Assembly: GCF_003646465.1 (NCBI RefSeq)
Contig: NZ_QZEX01000002.1
Span: 434,001-498,000 of the forward strand
Direction: 5' to 3'
DNA from: Chachezhania antarctica
GTDB taxonomy: Bacteria; Pseudomonadota; Alphaproteobacteria; Rhodobacterales; Rhodobacteraceae
DNA length: 64,000 nt
A program made the position numbers and the translations under genes. How positions within the stretch are numbered: position 1 is the first letter of the stretch; the number at the start of each line of letters is the position of its first letter. The notes beneath the pieces were generated by a model that saw only the letters and a program-made list of their open reading frames with translations, was not told the DNA's origin and ran no database searches. Positions 44,480 to 53,545 of this stretch are shown piece after piece.

Positions 44480-46723
44480 GTGAGGTTTGTCGATCGTAAT
44501 GCCATCTCTGTCCCGGCAGCGTTCTCTCGCTCAACCGCACATGAAGCACGCCGCAATTTGTTGGAAATGTTCCGCCAGGATGCCCGCAAATTGCATCAGA
44601 CGCGGGTCGAATCTGTTCTTGATCCCAAGGGTCCGAGCACAAGTGAGAATGTTCGCGATGCTTTGGAGACACTTTTCAAGAGCAGATGTGCATTCTGCGA
44701 GACACCTCTTAGCGAAACTTCGGTCTATCGTTTTCGGCCAAGTGCAAATGCCGAACCGGTCGAAGATGCCAGCGTGTCTCACCTGTACTACGCCTGGCTC
44801 GCGGAAGCCTGGGAAAACCTTTACCCCATTTGCCATGACTGTAGGCCTGAGAACCCAAGCTTCTTTCCGGTAAATGGGCGACGGATAAAAATACCAGACC
44901 TTCAGATGCTGGAGAGCTTTGTCGAGCGCAACGATGGGCGTTGGCCGGACTATCCGCTGGAAGAACGACACGTGCTTCTCGATCCCTGCAAGGACAAGCA
45001 ACTTTGGAGAAGCCTATTTTTTCGCTCAACCGGGGAGGTCGTTGGTCTCAGTCGACGCGGCCACGAGACAATCAGGCATTTCCGACTTGATCGGACTGAG
45101 CTCCAAGAAAGCCGCGAACGCGCAATTAGACACTCGATCCAACAAACAGAGCTCCAGTTACGGCGCGAGACCGAAAGGCCAGAGCCGACAGAATTCGGAC
45201 ACGAGGGCGCCTGTGATCTGTTCCTACGCGAGGTTCTTCATGAAGCGTTGGAGCGCCGTGTGTCCCGCGACCGGCGCGGTCAGATCGCAGCGCTTGCTCG
45301 AACGAATGACGGAATTGATCGGTTCCGTGCTGCGATTGAAAGCATCGACGCGCGTGGGGTCTACGAAGAGGCCGCGGCTCCAATGCTTGTGCTTCCCGGT
45401 AAACCAGCATCGCTGCGGTCGGTGTCAATCCGCAATTTTAAGTCGCTCGAGCAAATTGACTTCGATCTGCCGCCATCGGAACCAAGTCAGCCCGCGCCCG
45501 CATTGTTGATTCTGGGCGAGAACGCCACGGGCAAGAGCACAATTCTGGAGGCTGTTGCCCTGGCGGTCATGCCGCAGGCCGCGCGAGCGAAGCTGCGCTT
45601 CGAAGTGTCAAACGCCGTGCTCGATCCAAAATATCTAGGAGCCCCCGATCAGGCGCCGCCGCCCAATGCCGAGATATTGGCAGAGTTCACTGAGCACCCC
45701 AACATATCGCTCATGTTGTCGCGCGGAGAAGGCGGCCGGATGACCCCAAGCGGCTCCGTGCATCTGCCCATTTTTGCATACGGTGCCTACCGACAATTTC
45801 TGAAAGGCGAGCGCAACTTCGCGGTCCACAAACATGTGAGATCGCTCTTTCATTCAGACGAGCTCCTCTCCAATCCGGAACGTTGGTTGCTCAAACTGGA
45901 TGATGCGAACTTCGATATGGTGGTACGTGCCCTGCGCGAAGTCTTCAGTATCGAGGGTGCGTTCGACGTCCTTGAGCGAAGTGAGGGCAAGGTTTTCGTC
46001 GTCGCTGAGCCGTCCGACAAGGAGCAGGGAAGTCCCCTCAGAACACCCATTGAGCAGGTATCGTCCGGGTTTCGCGCCGTGCTCGCCATGCTCTGCGACA
46101 TCATGCAGGGATTGATGGACCCGCGGGTGAACCCTGGCTTTGAGTCTCTCGATGGAGCGACGGCACTGGTCTTGGTCGACGAGGTCGAGGCCCACCTTCA
46201 TCCCCGCTGGAAAATGTCAATCATGACCGGTTTGAGAAAGGCGTTGCCGGGCGTCACGTTCATTGCGACGTCGCATGATCCGCTTTGTCTAAGAGGCATG
46301 AAGAAAGGCGAGGTCATGGTCCTGGAGCGGATATCCGGCGATCAGGCCCGCACCGACCTTCCCGTATTTACCCATAGTCTCGTCGATCTGCCCGACAACG
46401 AGAACTGGACGGTGGAGCAGCTTCTGACCGCCGATTTCTTCCAGATGCGAACAACAGAAAGCCTCGCCGCGGAAAAGCGCGCGGCGGACATGGAGGACCG
46501 TTTGGCCAAGGGTACCAAACCTTCGGATGATCCGGAGCTTTCTGCTTATCTTGCGGAACTCTCCGCGGACCTGCCGATTGGCCACACGGAGGTCCAGCGG
46601 CTGGTCCAGGAGGCAATAGCGACATTCCTGCGTGAGCGTCGCGACGCCAGCGACGAAAAGCTGCGGCAGCTGCGCGACGACACCCGCCAATCGATTCTCG
46701 AAGCCTTGCGGCGCGTCGGATGA
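44480..46723 (+). CDS. Septu PtuA-like ATPase with a degenerate HNH domain at its N-terminus
   Basis: A 747-residue protein started by GTG (AAAGGA upstream). Residues about 60-130 form a zinc-knuckle HNH fold like that of the next gene: C70-x2-C73 and C118-x2-C121, but the catalytic E-H of EHFRP is replaced (VYRFRP). An SMC/AAA15-type ATPase follows: Walker A GENATGKS (346-353), signature QVSSGFRAV, Walker B VLVDEVEAHLHP (D567/E568) and the TSHDP switch. With the coupled HNH gene it forms a PtuA/PtuB-like pair. Fusion of a dead HNH to PtuA is not something I know from described Septu systems. Confidence 0.78.
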   Translation: MRFVDRNAISVPAAFSRSTAHEARRNLLEMFRQDARKLHQTRVESVLDPKGPSTSENVRDALETLFKSRCAFCETPLSETSVYRFRPSANAEPVEDASVSHLYYAWLAEAWENLYPICHDCRPENPSFFPVNGRRIKIPDLQMLESFVERNDGRWPDYPLEERHVLLDPCKDKQLWRSLFFRSTGEVVGLSRRGHETIRHFRLDRTELQESRERAIRHSIQQTELQLRRETERPEPTEFGHEGACDLFLREVLHEALERRVSRDRRGQIAALARTNDGIDRFRAAIESIDARGVYEEAAAPMLVLPGKPASLRSVSIRNFKSLEQIDFDLPPSEPSQPAPALLILGENATGKSTILEAVALAVMPQAARAKLRFEVSNAVLDPKYLGAPDQAPPPNAEILAEFTEHPNISLMLSRGEGGRMTPSGSVHLPIFAYGAYRQFLKGERNFAVHKHVRSLFHSDELLSNPERWLLKLDDANFDMVVRALREVFSIEGAFDVLERSEGKVFVVAEPSDKEQGSPLRTPIEQVSSGFRAVLAMLCDIMQGLMDPRVNPGFESLDGATALVLVDEVEAHLHPRWKMSIMTGLRKALPGVTFIATSHDPLCLRGMKKGEVMVLERISGDQARTDLPVFTHSLVDLPDNENWTVEQLLTADFFQMRTTESLAAEKRAADMEDRLAKGTKPSDDPELSAYLAELSADLPIGHTEVQRLVQEAIATFLRERRDASDEKLRQLRDDTRQSILEALRRVG

Positions 46724-47670
46724 GAAAGGTCGATCGAACAGAAGCGGCGCCCGAGGATCTGAGTGAGAAGGGCGGTCAAGAGCTTCTTGATGCGATCACG
46801 CATTTTGAAGGCAATCCTCCAAATCCAGCGAGCTTTGACTTCAAGAGATACAAGCTCAAGTCTGTTAAAGACGCGCTCGAAAAGATGTTTCATGGCAAGT
46901 GTGCCTACTGCGAAACCTTCTATGCGAGCTCTCAGCCGCTCGACGTTGAACACTTCCGTCCCAAAGGCGCCGTGGCGGGTGAAAGCGACCACAGGGGCTA
47001 CTGGTGGCTGGCGATGGTGTGGGAAAACCTGCTTCCAAGTTGCATCGATTGCAATCGAAAGCGGAACCAGGTCACCCCTAAAGGGGATACGTCCCAAGTG
47101 CGACTGCTGGAGGAAACGGCTGGGTATTCGGCATCGGCCACCGTCGGATCAGGAAAGAAGGACAGTTTTCCGCTCGCAGGGACGGGCGTTCGTGCTTCGA
47201 AGCGCACGGACCAGATAACGGCCGAGAAGGCGCTTCTGTTGAATCCGTGCGAGGACGACCCGGAACTTCATATCAGATACTTCTTTGACAGAGAGAGGCC
47301 TGTCTCCTTCGTCCTCGCGAAGGAGCTCGCCGGCGATCCGGACTTTACAGGTGCGGACGGCTTGAGTTCGAAGGGTGCCACGTCGGTACATGTCTACGGC
47401 CTCAATCGCCTGAGGCTCGTACAAGCCCGCACGCGCCTTCTTCGCCGGCTGGAATTTCTGGCCGATCTCGCAATCGATCTGAAACTCCTGGCTGAACAGT
47501 TGAAGGGAAATGCGGACCCGGACATCAGGCGTGCGGGATTGCAAGTGGACGGGTTCGGGGACCGAACGCTTGCCGAGCTGGTAGAGATGTGTGCTGAAGA
47601 TCAGCCTTATTCCGCCATGGCGCAGTCCTGGATGCGCGAGTTTAAAGAACGGCTCGAAGCGGTAGTGTGA
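46720..47670 (+). CDS. PtuB-like HNH endonuclease
   Basis: A 316-residue nuclease with the full HNH zinc fold: C61-A-Y-C64, E77-H78-F-R-P, and C108-x2-C111 followed by N-R-K-R-N. In Septu the HNH subunit PtuB cuts DNA while bound to PtuA ATPase rings. It overlaps the ATPase stop as ATGA and is followed after 9 bp by a DUF2235 gene. The C-terminal 190 residues are not recognised. Confidence 0.8.
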   Translation: MRKVDRTEAAPEDLSEKGGQELLDAITHFEGNPPNPASFDFKRYKLKSVKDALEKMFHGKCAYCETFYASSQPLDVEHFRPKGAVAGESDHRGYWWLAMVWENLLPSCIDCNRKRNQVTPKGDTSQVRLLEETAGYSASATVGSGKKDSFPLAGTGVRASKRTDQITAEKALLLNPCEDDPELHIRYFFDRERPVSFVLAKELAGDPDFTGADGLSSKGATSVHVYGLNRLRLVQARTRLLRRLEFLADLAIDLKLLAEQLKGNADPDIRRAGLQVDGFGDRTLAELVEMCAEDQPYSAMAQSWMREFKERLEAVV

Positions 47671-47679
47671 GGTACGCAT

Positions 47680-48822
47680 ATGCCAAAGAATATCGTCATT
47701 CTGCTTGACGGCACATCAAACGAAATATCAGCCGACCGGACCAACATCCTTCGGCTATATGGAACGCTGACGAAGAACGAAAAGCAGCTCGTCTACTATG
47801 ATCCAGGCGTGGGAACCTTCGGCGCTGAAGGGGCCTGGTCTCATCTTTGGCGCAAGGCCGTTGAGATCTGGGGTATGGCGACAGGGTGGGGCCTCGATGC
47901 CAATGTGAAGCAGGCTTATCGATTTCTTATCGAGAACTACGAGCGCAACGACGGCGGGGAGCGCGATAGGATTTACATTTTCGGGTTCTCACGCGGAGCG
48001 TACTCGGCCCGCGTTCTGTCGGGTTTCATTCACACGTTCGGTTTGATGGAAGCGAGGAACCTTAATCTTCTCGACTACGCTTACAGGGCCTACAAGCGCA
48101 TTGGTTCCAGCGGCGAGGATGCCTTCGCCGAAATGCGTCTGTTCGAGAGGATCATGCGACCGGACCGTCCACCCGTACGACTGCTCGGACTTTTTGATAC
48201 TGTCGCATCTGTCATCGAGAGTGGTCGCACTCTGCCTCGCCTGCGCAGCCATGCCCATACCCGCAACAATTCCTCCGTTGAGGCAGTGCGTCATGCCGTG
48301 GCTATTTCCGATCGACGAACGATGTTCAGGCCTCAGCTTTGGAACGAGGGTCAAACATTCAGGGCGAACAGATTTGATGATACTGACGGAACGCCGCAAG
48401 ATTTCAAGGAAGTGTGGTTTGCCGGTGTTCACGGCGATATCGGAGGCGGGTATCCGGAGGAGGAGGCTGGGTTGGCCAAGATCCCCCTACATTGGATGAT
48501 CGAAGAAACGAAAGACTTTGGCCTGCTTTACAAGACACGAACCGTAAATGAACTGGTTCTCGGAAAGGCCGATCACGGACAATACGTTGGTCCGGATCCG
48601 ACCTCGGACGAGCATGACTCCATGAGCGTTGGCTGGCGTCTGCTGGAATTCGTTCCGCGGAGAAAGCCTTCGGACTCCACGAGACGTGACGTCTTTGGGT
48701 GGATCATTCCGAGAATGGAACCTCGGCGCATCCCTTCAGGCTCGTGCATCCATCATTCGGTTTTCGCAGGAGGTCGGAAACCGGAAAATCTACCGGAGGA
48801 GCATATCGTCGACGGCGAATGA
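47680..48822 (+). CDS. DUF2235 alpha/beta-hydrolase (Tle1-like phospholipase)
   Basis: A 380-residue protein with the DUF2235 start (NIVILLDGTSNE) and a serine-hydrolase elbow G-F-S104-R-G (FGFSRGAYSAR). Candidate partners are D173 (LLGLFDTVAS) and H251 (GVHGDIGGGYPE). DUF2235 members include type VI phospholipase effectors. No signal peptide is seen, so it would act in the cytoplasm or on the inner membrane. Nine bases separate it from the HNH gene, so it is probably the third gene of the Septu-like operon and could be a membrane-damaging effector. Confidence 0.82.
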   Translation: MPKNIVILLDGTSNEISADRTNILRLYGTLTKNEKQLVYYDPGVGTFGAEGAWSHLWRKAVEIWGMATGWGLDANVKQAYRFLIENYERNDGGERDRIYIFGFSRGAYSARVLSGFIHTFGLMEARNLNLLDYAYRAYKRIGSSGEDAFAEMRLFERIMRPDRPPVRLLGLFDTVASVIESGRTLPRLRSHAHTRNNSSVEAVRHAVAISDRRTMFRPQLWNEGQTFRANRFDDTDGTPQDFKEVWFAGVHGDIGGGYPEEEAGLAKIPLHWMIEETKDFGLLYKTRTVNELVLGKADHGQYVGPDPTSDEHDSMSVGWRLLEFVPRRKPSDSTRRDVFGWIIPRMEPRRIPSGSCIHHSVFAGGRKPENLPEEHIVDGE

Positions 48823-49100
48823 GCGCCCGCAGGACTGTTGTTTGTCCCGATACTCCTACGAGTCACGTTCACCTGTACTCAGTCTAGCAACCGATAAGCG
48901 GGAATGACGGTTACGATATTGCGACCCATCATGGTTGCCCTGAACCAACGCGCCTTGGCTTAAGTGGTGGACGTCCGCCTTGGGGAAGCTGCATCGCAGC
49001 ATTTGGCGTCAACTTCAGCGGCAGCTCTGGGCCGATCAGCCCGGACACGGTGATCACGGCTACAGTTCCGACGTCTGCGGCTGAGATAGGTGACATCCAT
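48823..49100. other. 278-bp gap at the right border of the defence cargo
   Basis: No gene is convincing. A minus-strand frame directly after the copG-like stop reads MSPISAADVGTVAVITVSG.. and ends at 48929, perhaps a broken backbone gene. No terminator hairpin or direct repeat marking the island edge was found by eye. Confidence 0.4.
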
Positions 49101-49532
49101 TCAGGCACCTGCCCCGCCGTCCACATCTTCCGACACCTCCTGCCGCAGCTTCGGCCCCTGGGCCAGGCGCCTACCGAGAGCCGAGATGAATGCCTCGTAA
49201 CGCTCCCCTGCCTTGGCCCGCGCCGCCTTGGCTGCGGGTTCCGGCAGAGCCGGTGTTGTCGCAAGCCAGAAACGGATGAACACAGCCAGGCTTTCGACGG
49301 AGATCCCGACATCGCGTTCCAGCCGGGTGATCCGCCTGTCGATCTGATCCAGGCGTCGGGCCAGAACCGCGTCGCGGCGCTCTGCGTCATCCGGAGAGAG
49401 GAAGGATGCGATCGCGGCCTCGGCCACCATCGATTGGGATCGATCACGCCGGGCGGCGAAGTCTGCCAGCATCTTCATGACCTCAGGATCGAGGTAGACC
49501 GAAATCTTCGTCTTCTTGCGGCTGGTGGTCAT
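49101..49532 (-). CDS. CopG-like ribbon-helix-helix protein beside traG
   Basis: A 143-residue protein with an N-terminal ribbon-helix-helix (KKTKISVYLDPEVMKMLADF) and a coiled-coil-like helix (RLDQIDRRITRLERDVG). Such genes lie between traG and trbB in trb-type ICEs, and they may regulate transfer or help the relaxosome. Its ATG overlaps the traG stop region. The defence cargo enters just downstream, splitting it from trbB. Confidence 0.85.
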   Translation of the reverse strand: MTTSRKKTKISVYLDPEVMKMLADFAARRDRSQSMVAEAAIASFLSPDDAERRDAVLARRLDQIDRRITRLERDVGISVESLAVFIRFWLATTPALPEPAAKAARAKAGERYEAFISALGRRLAQGPKLRQEVSEDVDGGAGA

Positions 49533-49534
49533 GA

Positions 49535-51520
49535 TCAAAGCTCCATCCCGTCGTCGGGATTGAGGGAGACCTGCCGCGCGATACCGCGCATCTGGTGCGC
49601 GATGCGGCGATTGCGGATGGCGCCATCTTCTTCGTCCTCGGGTGGGTCGAATTCAAACTCGTTCTCGAGAGGCGTCTGCCTGTCGACCGGCTGAGGCTGC
49701 GCCAGCTCCGGCTGAAGACGGCGCTCCGACGCTGTCGGGTCCTCATCCTCCGGTACCGTCTCGGATACTGGCTCGAGCTCGTCGTCTTGGGTTGGGACTG
49801 CCAGGCTGCTCCAGTCATCTTTCCCCGAAGCGTCCACATCCACCAAGTCGGGTGGCGGCAAGACCCGTTCGGTGAACCGCGTATCTTCGTAATACCGTGC
49901 TTTCGTCGCCCGGATCGGCGGTGTACCGGCCACCATGACGATCTCGTCGGAGGGCGGCAGTTGCATGATTTCTCCGGGCGTGAGCAAGGCCCGCGCAGTT
50001 TCCGACCGGGACACCATGAGATGGCTGAGCCAGGGCGCCAGACGGTGCCCGGCATAGTTTTTCATCGCCTTCATCTCGGTGGCGGTGCCGAGAGCATCAG
50101 AAACCCGTTTGGCCGTACGCTCATCATTGGTCGCAAAGCTCACCCGGACGTGGCAATTGTCGAGGATCGAGTTGTTCGGGCCGTAGGCCTTCTCGATCTG
50201 GTTCAGCGACTGGGCGATGAGGAAGCTCTTCAGCCCGTAGCCTGCCATGAAGGCCAGCGCGCTCTCGAAGAAATCCAACCGGCCAAGCGCCGGGAACTCA
50301 TCGAGCATCAGAAGTAGCCGATGACGGTCATCCTTGCCCTGCAGGTCTTCGGTCAGGCGTCGGCCGACCTGGTTGAGGATCAGCCGGATGAGCGGCTTGG
50401 TGCGATTGATGTCAGAGGGCGGCACCACGAGATACAGCGTGACGGGGCGCACTCCCCCGACAATATCGCCGATCCGCCAGTCGCAGCGGCGCGTGACCTG
50501 GGCGACCACGGGGTCTCGATAGAGGCCAAGGAATGACATCGCCGTCGACAGCACACCGGAGCGTTCATTCTCGGACTTGTTGAGCAACTCGCGGGCAGCA
50601 CTGGCGACCACGGGATGCGGCCCCGCCTCGCCCAGGTGCGGCGTCCGCATCATGGCGCGCAGCGTCGACTCTACAGGACGCCGCGGGTCGGACAGGAAGT
50701 TGGCGACACCGGCCAGCGTCTTGTCCTTCTCGGCATAGAGGACGTGCAGGATCGCGCCGACGAGCAGACTGTGGCTGGTCTTCTCCCAGTGGTTCCGCCG
50801 CTCCAGGCTCCCCTCGGGGTCGACGAGGATGTCGGCGATGTTCTGAACATCACGAACCTCCCACTCTCCGCGGCGCACTTCGAGCAGGGGATTGTAGGCT
50901 GAAGAGTTCGGATTGGTCGGATCGAACAGCAGGACCCGACCATGCCGGGCCCGGAACCCTGCGGTCAGCTGCCAGTTCTCGCCCTTGATGTCATGAACGA
51001 TGGCCGAGCCGGGCCAGGTGAGAAGCGAGGGTACGACAAGCCCTACCCCCTTGCCGGATCGTGTCGGCGCGAAACAAAGCACATGCTCCGGCCCATCGTG
51101 GCGCAGGTATTCCCGCTCATAGCGGCCGAGGACCACGCCATCCGGGTCTAGAAGTCCGGCCGCCTTCACCTCGCCCTTCTCAGCCCATCGGGCAGAACCG
51201 TAAGTCGCGACGTTGTGCGCCTCGCGGGCGCGCCAGACCGACATGGCGATGGCTACGCCGATGGCGATGAAGCCCCCGGATGCCGCGATGATCCCGCCCG
51301 TCGCGAAGACCGGTGGCGCGTAGGCCTCGTAGAAATACCACCACCAGAAGATGGCGGGAGGATAGTAGACGGGCGTCCCGAACAGCACGAACCAGGGCGA
51401 GCCCAGCTGTGCCTGATAGCCGAGGCTCACGGCCACGTATTGCGTTGCGCCCCAGGTGGTGGCCAAAATGATGAGGAAGACGATGGAGATCTGCCCCCAG
51501 AGGATCTTGGTCGCGGACAT
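49535..51520 (-). CDS. traG: TraG/VirD4 type IV coupling protein
   Basis: A 661-residue inner-membrane ATPase that brings the relaxase-DNA complex to the channel. Two N-terminal helices (about 9-28 and 72-94) precede Walker A APTRSGKG (151-158) and Walker B LLLMLDEFPALG. The start ATG 51520 has GGAG upstream; the frame open to 51547 has no such support. It follows the relaxase gene by 27 bp and overlaps the copG-like gene. Confidence 0.95.
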   Translation of the reverse strand: MSATKILWGQISIVFLIILATTWGATQYVAVSLGYQAQLGSPWFVLFGTPVYYPPAIFWWWYFYEAYAPPVFATGGIIAASGGFIAIGVAIAMSVWRAREAHNVATYGSARWAEKGEVKAAGLLDPDGVVLGRYEREYLRHDGPEHVLCFAPTRSGKGVGLVVPSLLTWPGSAIVHDIKGENWQLTAGFRARHGRVLLFDPTNPNSSAYNPLLEVRRGEWEVRDVQNIADILVDPEGSLERRNHWEKTSHSLLVGAILHVLYAEKDKTLAGVANFLSDPRRPVESTLRAMMRTPHLGEAGPHPVVASAARELLNKSENERSGVLSTAMSFLGLYRDPVVAQVTRRCDWRIGDIVGGVRPVTLYLVVPPSDINRTKPLIRLILNQVGRRLTEDLQGKDDRHRLLLMLDEFPALGRLDFFESALAFMAGYGLKSFLIAQSLNQIEKAYGPNNSILDNCHVRVSFATNDERTAKRVSDALGTATEMKAMKNYAGHRLAPWLSHLMVSRSETARALLTPGEIMQLPPSDEIVMVAGTPPIRATKARYYEDTRFTERVLPPPDLVDVDASGKDDWSSLAVPTQDDELEPVSETVPEDEDPTASERRLQPELAQPQPVDRQTPLENEFEFDPPEDEEDGAIRNRRIAHQMRGIARQVSLNPDDGMEL

Positions 51521-51547
51521 GACTGTCGCTCCTTTCCAGTGTTTCAA

Positions 51548-53302
51548 TCAGAGGCCGAGGCCGCGCTTGCGGCCGAAGTCCCAGTCCACCCAGCCGTCCC
51601 CGCGTGCGACGCCGGTGACATCCCGGCCGAGGTGCTTTTCGAGAGACGGAGACCAGGGCACGAGCTGGAAGCCGAGCGCGCCGTCGGCACCGTAGCCTTC
51701 GATCATGGCAAAGCGCCCCGAAGCCAGCGCGAGGCGCTGGCGATAGAGGCCGCTGACGTAGTCGCCCGCCCCCGCCTTGTTGAACGGCAACCCGGTTTCT
51801 CCCGAGAGCTGCGCGCCAACCGCCTGCAACTCCCGGTCGCGCAAGGTTCCGAGCAGGCGCCGGGCAAAGACCACCCTGCCGCCCCGCTGCTCGACCAGCC
51901 CCTCCGAGGTCAGATGATCGGCGCGCGCGTCCAGGGCCTGCCGGACCTCGGCACCGAAGCCATGGTCCGACAGGGCGAGCGGGTCCCGCGCGATGGCCTG
52001 CCGGTCGAGCCAGGTGGCCCCGGACGCGGTAATCTGCGCAGCAAGGTGCAGGTCGGACCGAGCCGCCAGTGCAACGCGACGCTGGCCGCGCGCATCGTCA
52101 TAGGTGCGGAGTTCCACGATCGAGCCTAGGGCGCTGTCGCCGGCGGCGTCGAGATGGGGCAGACGGATATGGTGGCTCCGGCCATCGACACCATCGACGA
52201 CGGCATAGGCTGTCCCCTTCAGCTCGTCATCGAGGCCCCGCTGGACCAGACGACCGATGACGGGAACATCGAGGCTCTCCGCGGCAAGGACGAAACTCGA
52301 GGACCCGCGCTCGATCCCCCGGTCAGTCAGGGCACGATGCATCCGCTTAATGATGTCGCCACGCTCCCCCATCTCCCGCAGGACTGCCTCTGCATCATCC
52401 CTGATGTGCCATTGCGCCTGTCCGATCTGGTCAGCAACGCCGAGGACTTCCAGCCGGCGCAACCGCCCGACCTTCAGCGCGTGAAACGCATCCGGCTGCC
52501 GATCCGTATCCGGCGCCATGTCGAGGATGCGCGAACGCCCCGCATCCCGCATCAACTGACGGTCGAGCTGCGTCCAGCGCTCGGCCTCGATCTGACGTTC
52601 AAGCGTCTGGTGGATGTCGAGATCGCTGCGTGGGCCCAGTTCCTGGGTGATGAGATCCCGTGCCCTGTCCCGCATGCCCTCCTTGATGTAGTCCCGCGAG
52701 ATCACGAGATCCTGGCCGTCGTCGCGCATGCCGCGAACGATCAGATGGACATGCGGATGGGCGGTGTTCCAGTGATCGACGCCAACCCAGTCAAGCGACG
52801 TGCCGAGGTCCTGTTCCATCCGCCCGACGAGATCGCGGGTAAAGGATTGCAGGTCGGACATGTCCGGCGCGTCGTCGGGTGAGACGATGAACCGGAAATG
52901 ATGACGGTCATCGCGACACCGCTCGGCAAATGCCCGGCCATCGGCATCCTCCGTTCCGGGCCCGAAGAGTCTGGCCTTCTCCCCGTCGCGGGTCACGCCG
53001 TCCCGGCGCAGGTAATCGAGGTGGGCTCCGAGAGGCGCGGACGCCCCGCTGTGCCGCACCACACGCGCCTTGACCACCGCGCCGCGCGTGCGGGCGGTGA
53101 TCAGGCGATTGGCCTGAATACTGGCGCGCTGACCGCGCCCGAAGCGGGACCGATTGCCCGGGGTGACGCGCCCCGCTCGCGAGACCCCATCCCCGGCCTT
53201 TTTCGCGGCAGCCAGGGCCTGTGCGATGAAGGGCCGGGCCTGCTGCGCCCGTGTCGAGCGGATACGCCCCGGGCGGATGCGGAACTCGCGATCATCGGGC
53301 AT
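51548..53302 (-). CDS. MOBP/VirD2-like relaxase with DUF3363
   Basis: A 584-residue relaxase that would nick oriT and lead the transferred strand. A likely nucleophile tyrosine is Y97 (AHLDYLRRDG). The metal-binding motif III is H184-x-H186 (AHPHVHLIVRG), preceded by D176-H177. The C-terminal two thirds are DUF3363-like. The start ATG 53302 (MPDDREFRI) fits family starts. The 240 bp upstream carry repeats and an IncP-type nick sequence, so oriT lies next to the gene. Confidence 0.92.
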   Translation of the reverse strand: MPDDREFRIRPGRIRSTRAQQARPFIAQALAAAKKAGDGVSRAGRVTPGNRSRFGRGQRASIQANRLITARTRGAVVKARVVRHSGASAPLGAHLDYLRRDGVTRDGEKARLFGPGTEDADGRAFAERCRDDRHHFRFIVSPDDAPDMSDLQSFTRDLVGRMEQDLGTSLDWVGVDHWNTAHPHVHLIVRGMRDDGQDLVISRDYIKEGMRDRARDLITQELGPRSDLDIHQTLERQIEAERWTQLDRQLMRDAGRSRILDMAPDTDRQPDAFHALKVGRLRRLEVLGVADQIGQAQWHIRDDAEAVLREMGERGDIIKRMHRALTDRGIERGSSSFVLAAESLDVPVIGRLVQRGLDDELKGTAYAVVDGVDGRSHHIRLPHLDAAGDSALGSIVELRTYDDARGQRRVALAARSDLHLAAQITASGATWLDRQAIARDPLALSDHGFGAEVRQALDARADHLTSEGLVEQRGGRVVFARRLLGTLRDRELQAVGAQLSGETGLPFNKAGAGDYVSGLYRQRLALASGRFAMIEGYGADGALGFQLVPWSPSLEKHLGRDVTGVARGDGWVDWDFGRKRGLGL

Positions 53303-53312
53303 AAGAAATCCC

Positions 53313-53443
53313 CGCACAGTGCGAAACAACGCAAAAGATCAGAATGTTAGGCACATCTCGCACAGTACGGGCACGCGCCACACGGTGCGGAGCGCGGCAA
53401 AAACATAAACAAAAACAACCGTCCAACCGCCGCGCACCGTGCG
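53313..53443. repeat. Four near-palindromic CGCACmGTGCG sites upstream of the relaxase
   Basis: Eleven-bp near-palindromes lie at 53313-53323 (CGCACAGTGCG), 53359-53369 (CGCACAGTACG), 53379-53389 (CACACGGTGCG) and 53433-53443 (CGCACCGTGCG). They look like binding sites of a dimeric regulator or relaxosome protein, such as the ribbon-helix-helix protein at 49101. Confidence 0.6.
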
Positions 53444-53465
53444 CCCTTTTATCCTGCCATCCTTC
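53425..53465 (+). other. oriT: Candidate oriT with IncP-like nick site
   Basis: TATCCTGCC at 53450-53458 equals the RP4/IncP-type nick sequence, in which cleavage falls after TATCCTG (here between 53456 and 53457). It is preceded within 6 bp by a hairpin (GCGCAC-C-GTGCGC, 53432-53444), as in MOBP oriT regions, and lies about 150 bp upstream of a MOBP relaxase gene. Confidence 0.65.
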
Positions 53466-53545
53466 GGTCGTGGTGCCCGCCGCCACCCCTCCCGCCCTCC
53501 AAGACACGCCAGAGCACGATAGAATTCGAAGTGTCGTCGCGCGGA

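Larger units (their letters stand above)
36014..49100. other. Defence-type cargo island between trbB and the copG-like gene
   Basis: Eight or nine plus-strand genes interrupt a backbone that is otherwise on the minus strand. Contents are nucleases (HNH twice, one degenerate HNH, one PD-(D/E)xK-like), ATPases/helicase, HEPN-like proteins and a DUF2235 hydrolase. The helicase and its flanks are richer in A/T than the trb genes. This gene mix is typical of anti-phage islands in mobile elements. Confidence 0.75.

Noticed and set aside
44235-44483. Plus-strand 82-codon frame before the Septu-like ATPase
   Set aside because: Composition is unlike protein, and it ends across the GTG start of the ATPase gene.
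48929-49447. Minus-strand frame overlapping the copG-like gene
   Set aside because: Its first part is a shadow of the copG-like gene; only the tail after the stop reads like protein, too little to call a gene.
53313-53443. Repeats upstream of the relaxase as a CRISPR array
   Set aside because: Repeats are 11 bp, imperfect and unevenly spaced; no cas genes are near. Binding sites fit better.
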